From: Symbiodinium natans
Lineage: Eukaryota > Sar > Dinophyceae > Suessiales > Symbiodiniaceae
NCBI GenBank assembly: GCA_905221605.1
Contig: CAJNDS010001613.1
Coordinates: forward strand, 650,185 to 714,184
DNA: 64,000 nucleotides
Direction of reading: 5' to 3'
The position numbers were made by a program, and so were the translations under genes. The notes below the pieces were generated by a model. That model was not told where the DNA came from. It saw nothing but the letters and a program-made list of their open reading frames with translations, and did not search any database. Each line of letters opens with the position of its first letter. The first letter of the stretch is position 1. This document shows, piece by piece, positions 1-10,295 of the stretch.

Positions 1-950
1 TAAAATTATTAAAAGTATTAAAATTATTATTTTCTGCCCTGAGAGGCTCCCGGAAAATTAAAATCATTAAAATTATTAAAATTATTAAAAATTATTAAAA
101 TTGTTACAATTATTGAAATTATGAAACCATTAATAGTTAAAATTTTAATAATTTTAATAATTTCAACAATTTGAATAATTTTAATAATTTTAATTTTCCG
201 GGGGTCTCTCAGGGCAGAAATTAATAATTTTAATAATTTTAATAATTTTAATAATTTTAATAATTTTAATTTTCCGGGAGCCTCCCAGGGCAGAAATTAA
301 TATTTTTAATAATTTTAATAATTTTAATAATTTTAATAATTTTAATTATTTTAATAATTTTAATTTTCCGGGAGCCTCTCAGGGCAGAAATTAATAATTT
401 TAATAATTTTAATAATTTTAATAATTTTAATAATTTTAATAATTTTAATCATTTTAATTTTCCGGGAGCCTCCCAGGGCAGAAATTAATATTTTTAATCA
501 TCTTAATAATTTTAATAATTCTAATAATTTTAATAATTTTAATAATTTTAATTTTCCGGGAGCCTCTCAGGGCAGAAATTAATATTTTTAATAATTTTAA
601 TAATTTTAATAATTTTAATAATTTTAATAATTTTAATAATTTTAATAATTTTAATAATTTTAATACTTTTAATAATTTTAATTTTCCGGGAGCCTCTCAG
701 GGCAGAAATTAATAATTTTAATAATTTTAATAATTTTAATAATTTTAATAATTTCAATAATTTTAATAATTTTAATTTTCCGGGAGCCTCTCAGGGCAGA
801 AATTAATAATTTTAATAATTTTAATATTGTTAATAATTTTAATTTTCCGGGAGCCTCTCAGGATTATTAAAAATATTAAAATTATTAAAATTATTAAAAT
901 TATTAAAATTTTTAAAATTATGAAAATTATTAAAATTATTAATTTCTGCC
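1..950. repeat. AT-rich minisatellite with GC-rich punctuation
   Basis: Tracts of the short unit TAATTTTAA alternate with a near-constant GC-rich block reading TTCCGGGAGCCTCTCAGGGC and followed by AGAAATTAA. The block recurs about every 85-130 bases. The first about 130 bases and the last about 85 bases (from 865) carry the complementary orientation (ATTAAAATTATT, CTGCCCTGAG), so the array holds inverted as well as direct copies. Apparent ORFs here are low-complexity Leu/Lys/Ile strings and are not genes. Confidence 0.95.
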
Positions 951-1079
951 AACGTCCTTTTGAAATCCGACCGTAGGGTCTATTTAGAAGCCGTGCTCTT
1001 CTAGGTTTATTACATTTAGGTATATGGACCTGTATTATAAATCACAAGCCCCAGCTTCTAAATAGACCCGGTTTTGCTC

Positions 1080-1400
1080 ACACACGGGGGGGGGGATGAT
1101 AGCGTCCAGGACCAGGCTTCCTTGTTTGTGACACTAACCATTCAAGCAACAGCATTGGGCTCCAGCAGCCATTCAAGCAACAGCACTGGGCTCCAGCCTG
1201 TTGATTCTGGGTCTCGGGGGGGGGGGGGGGGGGATGATAGCGTCACAGGGATCAAGGCTGGCTTTTGTGACACTAACCATTCAAAAAAGAGCAACAGGGC
1301 ATTGGCGGCTCGACAGCACCTCGAGCAAGCAGGATTGGGCTTTCGCTGTTGAAACTTGGGTCTCAGCGGGGGGGGGGGGGGAAGATCGCGAGCTTTTAGC
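1080..1400. repeat. Tandem about 130-bp units with long G-runs
   Basis: Two similar units each start with an uninterrupted G-run followed by GATGATAGCGTC and a shared stretch containing TTTGTGACACTAACCATTC. A third G-run of 13 lies near 1369-1381. The longest run, near 1217-1233, is about 17-18 G. No gene is supported. Confidence 0.85.
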
Positions 1401-1489
1401 CATGAATCTGAGCCGAGAGACATGTGACGACGACCGTTCTGATGAGGACCCCTGAACCAGCTCTTTCCGAATCCACGAATCCGGCTCCT

Positions 1490-2190
1490 GCCATCCGCAG
1501 TTTCCGAATCCGCGTTTTCCAGTTGCCTGAATCAGCTGGTTTCCGAATCCGCGTTTTCCAGTTGCCTGAATCAGCTGGTTTCCGAATCCGCGTTTTCCAG
1601 TTGCCTGAATCAGCTGGTTTCCGAATCTCGTTTTCCAGTTTCCTGAATCAGCTGGTTTCCGCATCCGCGTTTTCCAGTTGCCTGAATCAGCTGGTTTGCG
1701 AATCCGCGTTTTCCAGTTTCCTGAATCAGCTGGTTTCCGAATCCGCGTTTTCCAGTTTCCTGAATCAGCGGTTTCCAGTTTCCGAATCCGCGTTTTCCAG
1801 TTTCCTGAATCAGCTGGTTTCCGAATCCGCGTTTTCCAGTTTCCTGAATCAGCTGGTTTCCGAATCCGCGTTTTCCAGTTTCCTGAATCAGCTGGTTTCC
1901 GAATCCGCGTTTTCCAGTTTCCTGAATCAGCTGGTTTCCGAATCCGCGTTTTCCAGTTTCCTGAATCAGCGGTTTCCAGTTTCGGAATCCGCGTTTTCCA
2001 GTTTCCTGAATCAGCTGGTTTCCGAATCCGCGTTTTCCAGTTTCCTGAATCAGCTGGTTTCTCGAATCCTGGTTTCCCGAATCCGCGTTTTCAGTTTCCG
2101 AATCCGCGTTTTCCAGTTTCCAGAATCAGGGTTTTCCAGTTTCCGAATCCGCGCGTTTCCAGTTTCCGAATCCGCGGCTGACCAAGAGCC
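1490..2190. repeat. About 37-bp minisatellite (CGCGTTTTCCAGTT unit)
   Basis: About 17 head-to-tail copies of a unit of about 37 bases run from 1490 to 2190, built from TTCCGAATCCGCGTTTTCCA, GTTTCCTGAATCAG and CTGGT. Several copies lack a piece, giving shorter variants toward the right end. Long ORFs in three frames, on both strands, are artefacts of the repeat. Confidence 0.95.
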
Positions 2191-2925
2191 CACAGGCTGG
2201 TAATCATGTCGAGAGCTGCAGATGGCACAGTTGCTACTGATGTGACCGACGTTGACCAACCATATCATGACGCTCCCGAGAACCTTTCACAGAACTGCAG
2301 TGGCATGCCGCGGGCATTTCAGGGCAAACTTGCCATTTTCGTTCACCGGAGCGCGCCGCAGAGCCGGGGTCTGCCATCAAAGCCGGCTTGGCCAATGAGG
2401 AGGGTGATTGTGAGGGCAGAAGGGAAAGATATGGAAAGAATGGAACACATGGAAAGAATGGAAAGAATGGAAATAATGGAAAGAATAGAAGGGTAATTTC
2501 ACCGGTACTCGACTTGTCGACAAGTCGCTAGAGGTCTTGGCAACATGAACATCTAATCCTTTGCACTCAAGCTCCAGCTGTCTGCCCCGTGAGCCAAATG
2601 TCCATGTTTAAGCTGTGTACATTATTGTGCATTACATGGCTTGCCAAAATGGTGGCCTTGTAGTGGGCACAACCAGCGCTGTGCTTGCACAAGAGGCACG
2701 TGAGTTGGGACGGAATTGCTGATGCTGGTTTGGCTGGAGCCACATCTCCTGCATCTGCTTGCCTGCTGCCGTCTGTGGTTCTTCTTTGGTTTAGGATCTG
2801 CACTCGAATTTATCGTCCGGAGATTCGACGGGCGAGCAGGGGAGCTGCAAGGCTGGAATGGCTGGAATGGTATGCAGAAGGATGCAGGTTCAAGGCACGT
2901 CCAAGGGGCCTTCGCGAAGGCTGCC
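2191..2925. other. Leader region of the kinase gene, no certain exon
   Basis: About 730 bases lie between the minisatellite and the first recognised kinase exon. A short run of GGAAAGAAT repeats lies at 2428-2490. Open stretches exist on the plus strand but show no recognisable domain. They may contain upstream kinase exons or the 5' untranslated region. Confidence 0.5.
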
Positions 2926-3788
2926 ATGCCGCCTGGCTCTCCGAGCTTAGATGACTTCGTCTTGATGAAGGCTCGCTTAGAAACCCGGAGCACAGGCAAG
3001 CTCTCACGAAGCATGCCACAGCATGCCATACCGTGCCATAGCATGCCCCCAGTCCACACGCCAGGTCATCGGCAAGGGCTCCTATGGCAAGGCAGGGGTT
3101 TTAGATTCATTTTAGATGTTGCAATGTAAGGAGATGCAGAGTTGTGCAGAATTGCAGCACGTGCTACTGTCAAATGGTGTAGGCTCTTCGTGCGAACTTC
3201 GCGCAGGTGATGCTTGTACGGCACAAAGCCGAAGGAGAGGACCACGTCTACGCAATGAAGATGCTCCGAAAGGCTCGCGTGGCACGACTTTCGGGCTAAG
3301 GTTGGGCGTCTGCGAGTTGGATCGAGTTTGCAGGAGAACGTGATAAAGCGCAACCAAGTGGAGCATACGAAGACGGAGAGAAACGTCTTGGAGGCATTTG
3401 CTTCTGGCATTCCTGCTCTATCCGCTCGTCTGTCATGTTCACTTCGGCTGACAGGCTGTATCTCACCCCTTCATCGTGACGCTCTATTATGCTTTTCAGA
3501 CTCCAAAGAAGCTTTGATCTTAGCTCTTTGAACTCAGCCTCGCGCCAGATGGAGCAAACCACGGAAATAGTCGAGACTCCACAATTTGGCCAGCGCAGGC
3601 TGTACTTCGTGCTTGAGTACTGCTCCAGCCTCAAAATGCGCTTTTCCTGTGAGTTACCAGTGGCTTTTCATGGAGTTGGCGACCATGGCAACCCATGGCA
3701 ACCCATGGAGTCGGAGAGCAATGCTGCTTCTGAGGCCCTGGAGGGGAGCTTTTCTTCCACCTGAGCCGGGCAGGTCGTTTCTCAGAAG
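2926..3788 (+). CDS. AGC-family protein kinase, exons 1-7 (N-lobe)
   Basis: First block of a Ser/Thr kinase of the AGC group (S6K/SGK/Akt-like) that ends at 16222. Exons that join in frame: 2926-2970, 3065-3091, 3207-3278, 3334-3393, 3455-3510, 3599-3621, 3735-3788. They encode the lead-in SLDDFVLMK, the glycine loop VIGKGSYGK, the catalytic lysine in YAMKMLRKA, the AGC-typical KRNQVEHTKTERNVLE, HPFIVTLYYAFQTPKK, LYFVLEYCPGGELFFHL and SRAGRFSE. Introns start GC in six cases and GT in one (3279), and end AG|G, which is the dinoflagellate pattern. ATG 2926 directly precedes the domain and is a possible start, but earlier exons cannot be excluded. A 6.5-kb intron follows. Confidence 0.92.
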
Positions 3789-4387
3789 GCCGCTGCAGGC
3801 GTGGAATTGGAAGTTCTCCTGTGTTCTTTTTTCGTGTTGCTCTGGACTTCACGTGGGATGGATGTTTTGGCAACGCATCTGGCTCACAAGGAAACCAGGG
3901 TGTTCTGTTTCAAAGGCAAGTTATGTGTGGCTAGCATGTGCTAGACTAAGGCGGTTACTAGTGGTCGAATTCGCAGAGCACGGCCACCGACTATACTCAA
4001 GCGAACTTTGTCTCCCCTCGACACACCATACTTTGACACTTGGTGTCATTTTCACCAGTTTTCGCCATGGTCTTCTCTTGCTTTAAGGGCTTCGTCCGTT
4101 GGCTTCAGCGAAAATGCGGCCGCCGCTCCTCGAAGGCGCCTTGAGGGACCGGGACAGGGGACCGAGAAAAGAGAGAGAGAGAGAGAGGGAGCGGCCAAGA
4201 AAGACAGAAAGAGGGAGCGGCCGCTGTCGTGTTGTGGTATTTTCGCCCGAGACGTGCATACACTTTTCACACCGACTGACTCGGTCCCTTCGGGGACCAT
4301 CTGCGCAGCAAGCAAGCAAGCAAGCAAGCAAGAGAGCGGCCGGGGTCACCCCTTGGGGGCGCCTCTTCGCTGGGTAGAAGAAGAAGC

Positions 4388-4390
<3 letters not shown>

Positions 4391-4447
<57 letters not shown>
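4391..4447. repeat. (AG)n microsatellite
   Basis: An almost pure GA dinucleotide run lies inside the large kinase intron, with smaller GA runs at 4170-4190 and 5097-5114. Nearby are short palindromes such as GGTCCC-TTC-GGGGACC at 4279-4295. No gene is seen between 3789 and about 6020. Confidence 0.9.
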
Positions 4448-4452
<5 letters not shown>

Positions 4453-5154
4453 GGAGAGAGAGAGCAGCAAGCAAGCAAGAGAGCAGGGTTCGATGGACGA
4501 GGGGCTAGCTGAACAGTGGGGGGAACCAATGCAACTGGTCGATTCGCACACCGACCAGAACTCACCAGGGAAGAGGAGGAGGACCCCCCAGACACCATCC
4601 CCTGGCATACGGCGGCACACCACACAAATGGGGGCCCCCATAGGCGATTCCCAGCCAACACTGGACCACATCACTGCACGAGCACCCACGACACGACCAA
4701 CACTACCACGAACACGACCAAAGAGAACCCACAGAAAAATTGTCTTCTCCAGCCAGTCCGGCTGACAGAGGGCCAAACAAAACCACCTGGCGGACACTAC
4801 ATCGACGTGGTTCACCACTACCAGACATGGACTCCAGAAGGAGAAGAATTCATGAAGGGGCCAGCAGCGATACCGTCCGGCAGTATGAGGGGGGCACAGC
4901 GGGGGGAGATCATTCACTGAGGTACTAGGTTCTTACTCCAGCGGAAGGGGGCGTCGATATCTAGGTGGAATGCATTCGAACCCCGAGCCCCGGATTTCAC
5001 AGCAGGGAGGCTGCAACACGCGGTCAGTCCGAACAACTGACACTTGGACTTCGCGTGCCCCTGGGGGCGGCCTCCCTTCGGGGGGGCTATGCCCAGAGAG
5101 AGAGAGAGAGAGAGCAGGGTTCTCCAAGAGATTCGCTTTTTAACTGTGAAGTTT

Positions 5155-5232
5155 CCCACATGTTTCGCATATGGGTTTCCCATATGCGTTTCCCACATGG
5201 GAAAGGTCCCATATGGGCTTCCCACATGCCCA
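5155..5232. repeat. Cluster of short perfect hairpins
   Basis: Several inverted repeats abut within 80 bases: GCATATGGG and CCCATATGC separated by TTT; TTTCCCA and TGGGAAA separated by two bases; and the palindrome CCCATATGGG. All share the core CCCAYATG. It lies in intronic sequence, and its role is unknown. Confidence 0.8.
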
Positions 5233-5817
5233 GGTGCCAACGTTCACCTCCAAGGCCAAAAGGGGGCATGACAGTCTCTTGCGGTGCGCAGTGTGCTGCT
5301 AGTGCGTGTTCCCGAGTGGTCTCCAGGTTGTGGCAAACAGGCCAGGCCGGTGTCACCAATCCACACCAGACCATGCTAGAAGAAAGGCTGGCCTGTTCTC
5401 TGCGCAACGTCCAGGAATGTTGCTGCATGGCCACTGCAGGCGGCTGCAGTCTCAGTTGCAGTGTCGTTCATGGCAAGAGTCGCAAGAGCCTTTGTAGCGC
5501 ATGCGATTGTTGTCTGCCCAGGTGCAGGGCTTCGACTTCGATCTGGCGAATGAGCAAGAGTTGCGCCCCAGGAGGTCATGGTGGTGGTTCTGGGGCGGTG
5601 CCCAGGTCTGCCTCTGACTTTCACTGGGTTCTGTATGGTCGGGCCCATGTTTTGACAGACTCACCATGCCCCATACGTCAGTTGGAAGGAATCGAATCGC
5701 TCTAACCGCTCCGAAACGACGGAAGAGACGGCCTTTCAAGACTACGACATTGAAGAGATGAGTGATGAACAGCCCCTCAGCTTAACAAGTACAGTGAAGT
5801 ACAGACTACTCAGCGGC

Positions 5818-5892
5818 TCAGCAAGTGCAAGTGCCGTGAGCACCGTGAGCACCGTAAGCACCCTGAGCACCCTGAGCACCGTGAGCTGCCAT
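5818..5892. repeat. Short tandem GTGAGCACC repeat
   Basis: Seven or so imperfect copies of a unit of about 9 bases (GTGAGCACC, variants GTAAGCACC and CTGAGCACC) lie in the kinase intron just upstream of the GH13 exons. Confidence 0.8.
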
Positions 5893-6023
5893 TGTCAGGT
5901 CCAGAAATGACAGTCCGGCGCAACCTCGCACGGTCTTTCATGCCTTGCACCTCTCCTTCGAAGAGATTCGCCCCTCAGCAAATGTTAAAAGGCTTGCAAG
6001 TGGCTTAAGCGGAGACTCCAGTG

Positions 6024-7690
6024 GAGACGTTTGCCTTCTACCCAGGCCGTATTCTGCCGGAGCTCGCCTGGCAGGGCTTCGATGCAGTTCAGATCCCACC
6101 AGCTCAGCTGAGCCCTAGAGGCGAGCTGCGCAACATTTTCGCAACGCTGCATAGCATCGTAACGTCGCATACAGTCAATGAATGAGAGCTTCGGTGGTCC
6201 CAACGCAGTTAGCGAACTGAGAAGATCAAGACTTATAAGCCTCAGGGGCCTCAGAGGAGGCCCGTGTGTGACAATGCCAGGTGACCTTCGCAAAAAGTGG
6301 TATCTGCGGTATCAACCGCTGAGTCATCTGGAGATCGATCCGGCACTGGGCCGACCACCCAGGATGTCCAATAGAGAGACTGGAGTCTGTGCACTGTGTC
6401 ACATCGTCCTAGGTGGCTGGGAGGGCCTGCAGCGCCTTTGCGAAGATGCCACCAACTTGCGCATCATGGTGCCCCTTGGCTTGCGGAAGAAGTGCCTAGC
6501 ACTCTCTACAGCATACATGTCGTTCCCAACCTAGCGCCGTCCCGAGCGCGATCCCCAGTGCTGCCAGTGCCGCCCCATACTGTAGCCTCTGAAGATCCTC
6601 GAAAGGATTGCAGACTGCGTCTTCAACCACATGGCTGTTGTTGCCTCCTGCCACGAGTGGCGCGAAACCCAACACAACCATGGGAAACTGGAGGAGTTGA
6701 AGGGCAGACTCGACCAAACATTCGGGCCGACCTTGGATCGGAATGACTTTCAGTGGCCTTGGATCTGTCTGGAAGGTCACAAATGGGATGACCCCAACTA
6801 CATGTTCGAAGGTTGGGGCTGCGGTGAGTGGAGTGAGCTGCGCTTCAGTGAGAAGGTTGTTAACCTGCACCTTCATCATCTGCAGCAGCTTCTAGACTGT
6901 GGCGTAAGTGGGTTTCGCAGCTTGACGTGAACAGCAGGAGCTTAGTCCGAAGTCCTGTTTTCAAGGGAGTAGTGTAAATTAACAGAGGGATCGGTGAAAC
7001 GGGCAGCTTCTGATATGTTCTGCCTTGCACAACACATATGACTCAGGCCTCGATGCTGCCAAGCACATGAGGCCGGCTCATGTTGCAAGGTACGTGGACT
7101 ACATACAGCAACAGGATGGATTTGTCTACACCGAAGTTCTCTCAATGGATCGGCACCTCCATTCGCAGTACGAGAAGCTTGGCAAAGGCTTGCCATCCAC
7201 AGATTTCCAGCTCGCGTCAACGATACGGAATGTCTGGCGCTGTAGGGATGCCGGAGGAATGGTGTCCCGGTTACTTGCAGCCGAGCACTTGGGGAGCCAC
7301 TCTGTGCAGTTTGTGCGCAATCACGACACCATGCTAAATGAAGGCCCAGCCATTTGTGGCATCGACTGGTCCAGTGCAGAGGAAGCTTCGCTAGCATGGG
7401 CGTTTCTGATAGCCAGAAGCGAGGGCACAGTGTTGTTGCACCAAGACGACACGAGCTGTCCAGTGACTCATGCCGCCCTCGCCTTTCGGGCGGCGCTCTC
7501 TCCGTATTCATTCAAATGCGAGGTCATGGCCTGGCCCCCGCCCCGATACGAAACAATGCAAGTTTTGGTCAAGGTTGCTGAATGTCCCATCGGACTTGCT
7601 GTTTTCAATGTTTCAACAAAGAGCATTGACTTCAGCACACCTTTTGGCTTGGAGGGCTTCAGTCTGCAAGAAGTGAGGGCGCCAACGCCG
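6024..7690 (+). CDS. GH13 alpha-amylase-type glycoside hydrolase, nested in a kinase intron
   Basis: Exons of an alpha-amylase-family enzyme (hydrolysis of alpha-1,4-glucans). Readable exons: about 6024-6115 (ELAWQGFDAVQIPPAQLSP, strand beta-1 region), about 6281-6478 (WYLRYQPLSH, then GGWEGLQRLCEDA), about 6620-6916 and 7047 to about 7690. All four GH13 conserved regions are present: DCVFNH (I), GVSGFR joined to LDAAKHM (II, nucleophile Asp; the join uses a GC donor and AG|G), FVYTEVL (III, Glu) and FVRNHDT (IV, Asp). The tail resembles the beta-sandwich C domain. A further open segment at about 7823-7985 may be the last exon. The start and any signal peptide were not resolved. It lies wholly inside the kinase intron 3789-10295, on the same strand. 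Confidence 0.83.
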
Positions 7691-8198
7691 CCTTGCGAAG
7701 CCTTGCAGGCCAGGCGGCCAAGCATAAAGACTCGTGAAAGCCTCCCCCCAAAACAAGAATCGGTCAAGGCTCCATGAGAGCCTGACCAATCTATAAATTG
7801 CAACTTGTGTGTTTGTCCCCAGGCTGGGTGCTCCATGTGGGAGGTGGACCGTCGCATGAAGCCCAAAGACGCGCGTTTCTTCCTCCTGGAATGTCCTGCC
7901 TCACCCGTCGTTGCAAACCCGGATCTGCACTACATGACGCACTCGAGCTGCAATTATCTGCAATTCATGAAGTCTTGTGAAAGGAGATTGTGCGTTGTTG
8001 TTCTGAGCAGGCTCTTCTATTACTCTGGCTGGCATCTGCCGCATGTTCACTTTCGCATCGATGGCGTGTGGACTGAGAGTCCTGGCTGGCCTCTCCGGAA
8101 GTCTGAGAAGCCCAGCGCTCGAGGCCGTCTTTATATGATGTGTATGAGGTATATGATGTGTATGAATATGGTGTATGAAAAATGTGTGTGTGTGTGTG

Positions 8199-8333
8199 TT
8201 TTGTTTTGTTTTGTTTTGTTTTGTTTTGTTTTGTTTTGTTTTGTATGTTTTGTTTGTTTTGTTTGTTTGAGCAGGTACAGAATGGTGCAGAATGGTACGG
8301 AATGGTACGGAATGGTACAGAAAGGTACAGAAA
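8199..8333. repeat. (TTTTG)n run followed by GAATGGTAC repeats
   Basis: About a dozen TTTTG units run from 8199 to 8265, preceded by a short GT run at 8185-8198 and followed by five or six 10-base GAATGGTACG-type units (8280-8333). This is intronic simple sequence. Confidence 0.9.
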
Positions 8334-8661
8334 GATACTGCATAGCAAGGGTGAACAAATTCTGCCGTCCCTGTGGTGTTTCAGGCTGTCCTGAGTGGAT
8401 CAGTGTGTTTTGCCTCAAGTGCAAAGGTCGCCTGGCTCAGCTTGCTTCATGTGCTTCGCTTCGCGCCTGCGCGTGTCGCGTGTCTTGTCAGCTTGCCCAA
8501 ATGCAGACTTTTGTCTTGATGTAAGCAAGGCTCGAAGATTCCGAAGCCGAACAGCCATGGCCGGTGGTGGCGCATTGACATACCAGTAAGCGCCAACAGC
8601 TCGATGGAGTTTGTTCTGAATGACAGAGGGTCATGCACCGCGGCCTCATAAACGGACTTCT

Positions 8662-8692
8662 CTCTTTTTTTTTTGGGGGGGGGGGGGGGGGG
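8662..8692. repeat. Oligo-T then oligo-G tract
   Basis: A T-run of about ten is followed directly by a G-run of about eighteen. A similar T-then-G junction closes the GT array near 39823-39848. It may mark a replication-slippage hotspot or an old tail. Confidence 0.85.
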
Positions 8693-9607
8693 ACCGGTGG
8701 TGTGCACACGCAGGGAAAGAGGCGGGGTTCGCCTGCAACTCCAAGGCTGGGACAACACGGAGCATGGAGGCAACTACATGGCTCAGATGCCAGGATTGCA
8801 CATTTTGGCCGAGGGACGGCTTGCGATCCTTAGATGCATTCCTGGGCTGGAGCGTGCGTGAGGCACGCACGGGCACTGCGTACATCCATGAATGTGCCTC
8901 GACACTCCAAGGAGCTTTCGGAAATAGCAGGGTCGATCGTGGCCCGTTGTGCCCCGGCGGCACAGCGCAGAATTGGTCGTTTTCCGCGTCAACATGATTT
9001 GATGCCTTTGGTGTTTCTTCCCCGACATGTGAAACATGTCGGGCAGCTGCCCTTCTCCAGGCACATTCCAGTGCCAGTTATCTCAATTGAACCAATTGAC
9101 ATTGACCAGCCCGATGGGTATCGTTTTTTCATTTCTCCATTTCTCCGTGTGCTTCTCTTGCAGACTAGCTGTCAGGAAAATGCGACAAGGTTTCTGATGA
9201 AGCAGTTTCACACTGGCAGCATTGGAACCAACTCGGCCAAAAGCAAACAGACAAGCAGTCAGCTTGAAGCGCACGATAGGTTGCCCGACAGCGCCGTAAG
9301 ATGTACCCAGGACAAGCAACTAAGTTCTTTCAAGTCTTGGCGTGTGGAGGCAGTTTGCATTTTTGTTTCCCGCGGCGCCGACCCCCACTGGGGTGTGTCC
9401 TTGAATTCAAGTCTTGCCGTTGGCCACTTCCAAAGAATCGGAAGTCGAAAGGTGAATCTCGCAGGCTAAACATTGTGAACACTGAGCCCCAGAGTGCACA
9501 GTGAGTGCACTGGAGGAGAGCAGGTCAGTAAAAGTGAGACAGCCTGATCTGCCACTTCGTGCATCCCACGCTCCCCAAAGCCCGAAGCAAAGTGCAGCAA
9601 AGAGCTC

Positions 9608-9668
9608 ACAAGGGGCTTCCCCGAAGGGGCTCCCGAAGGGGCTTCCGAAGGGGCTTCCGCAGGGGTGC
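9608..9668. repeat. Tandem CCCGAAGGGG hairpins
   Basis: Five successive short palindromes of the form CCCCGAAGGGG / CCGCAGGGG, separated by CT or CTT, follow one another in about 55 bases of kinase intron. They resemble the scattered hairpins of the retroelements further right. Confidence 0.85.
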
Positions 9669-10295
9669 GCTGTCAACTTTTGTTTCTGTTAGCCCGCTCC
9701 TTGCCACTGTTGGCCTCCCCCGACCGAAGTCCGAAGCCTCCGGAAAAGGCAGTTGAGAACAGAACGCAGTTGCCAGCCTTTTGGACCTTTTGGAGCAGTC
9801 TAGTGCGGAAGGAGCTCTGAACGGTCGTGGGATTTGAAGACTACTTTGAACGTGTTTGAATCAGTTCAGTGGCCAGGAATGTTTAATGAAGTGATGTTTT
9901 CAAGGTGCTGCGGAAAGAGGGCACCTCCTCAGTGGTCTCAGTTTCTAGCATCTCGATACACGTGGGTTGGACACAGTGACACAGTGCAAGCCTTCGCTTC
10001 GTACGCTCTTGACCTTTGCTGTCTCCCGAACTCGGGAGCCTGGCACAGTCGCATTGGTTGCCTGTGCAAGCGAGGCCAGTAAGCATGCTGGACAAAAGAA
10101 GAAAATAGTGGATGTAGCAGCGGGTCGATGTGCAGTAGAGCTTTTTTTGCTACTTAGAAAAAAATCGGGAAAATGTACAAAGTGTTCCTTCGGGATACTG
10201 GCATTAAGCATGCCTCATTTGGGATCATATGTAGCGGCAGCGCAGTGGCCCACCACGGCTGGCGACTGAACGCTGACGTTGACACGTACAAGAAG

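Larger units (their letters stand above)
7990..10295. other. Remainder of the 6.5-kb kinase intron, no gene recognised
   Basis: Open stretches around 8280-8600 and 8700-9000 have no domain that I recognise. They could be extra GH13 3' sequence, since the GH13 end is not resolved. Simple repeats at 8199-8330, 8663-8692 and 9610-9668 are listed separately. The intron closes at GAAG|ACTCTGAC (10295/10296). Confidence 0.5.

Noticed and set aside
1490-2190. CRISPR-like array
   Set aside because: Units are directly tandem without unique spacers, and the genome is eukaryotic.
1424-2268. 259-, 167- and 127-codon ORFs on both strands
   Set aside because: All are readings of the about 37-bp minisatellite whose unit lacks stops in several frames.
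4083-4917. Ser/Leu- and Arg/Glu-rich ORFs of about 190-216 codons
   Set aside because: They span the (AG)n run; the remaining sequence shows no domain and lies within a kinase intron.
5640-5720. Possible tRNA (GAATCGAATC-like arm)
   Set aside because: No complete cloverleaf could be drawn on either strand.
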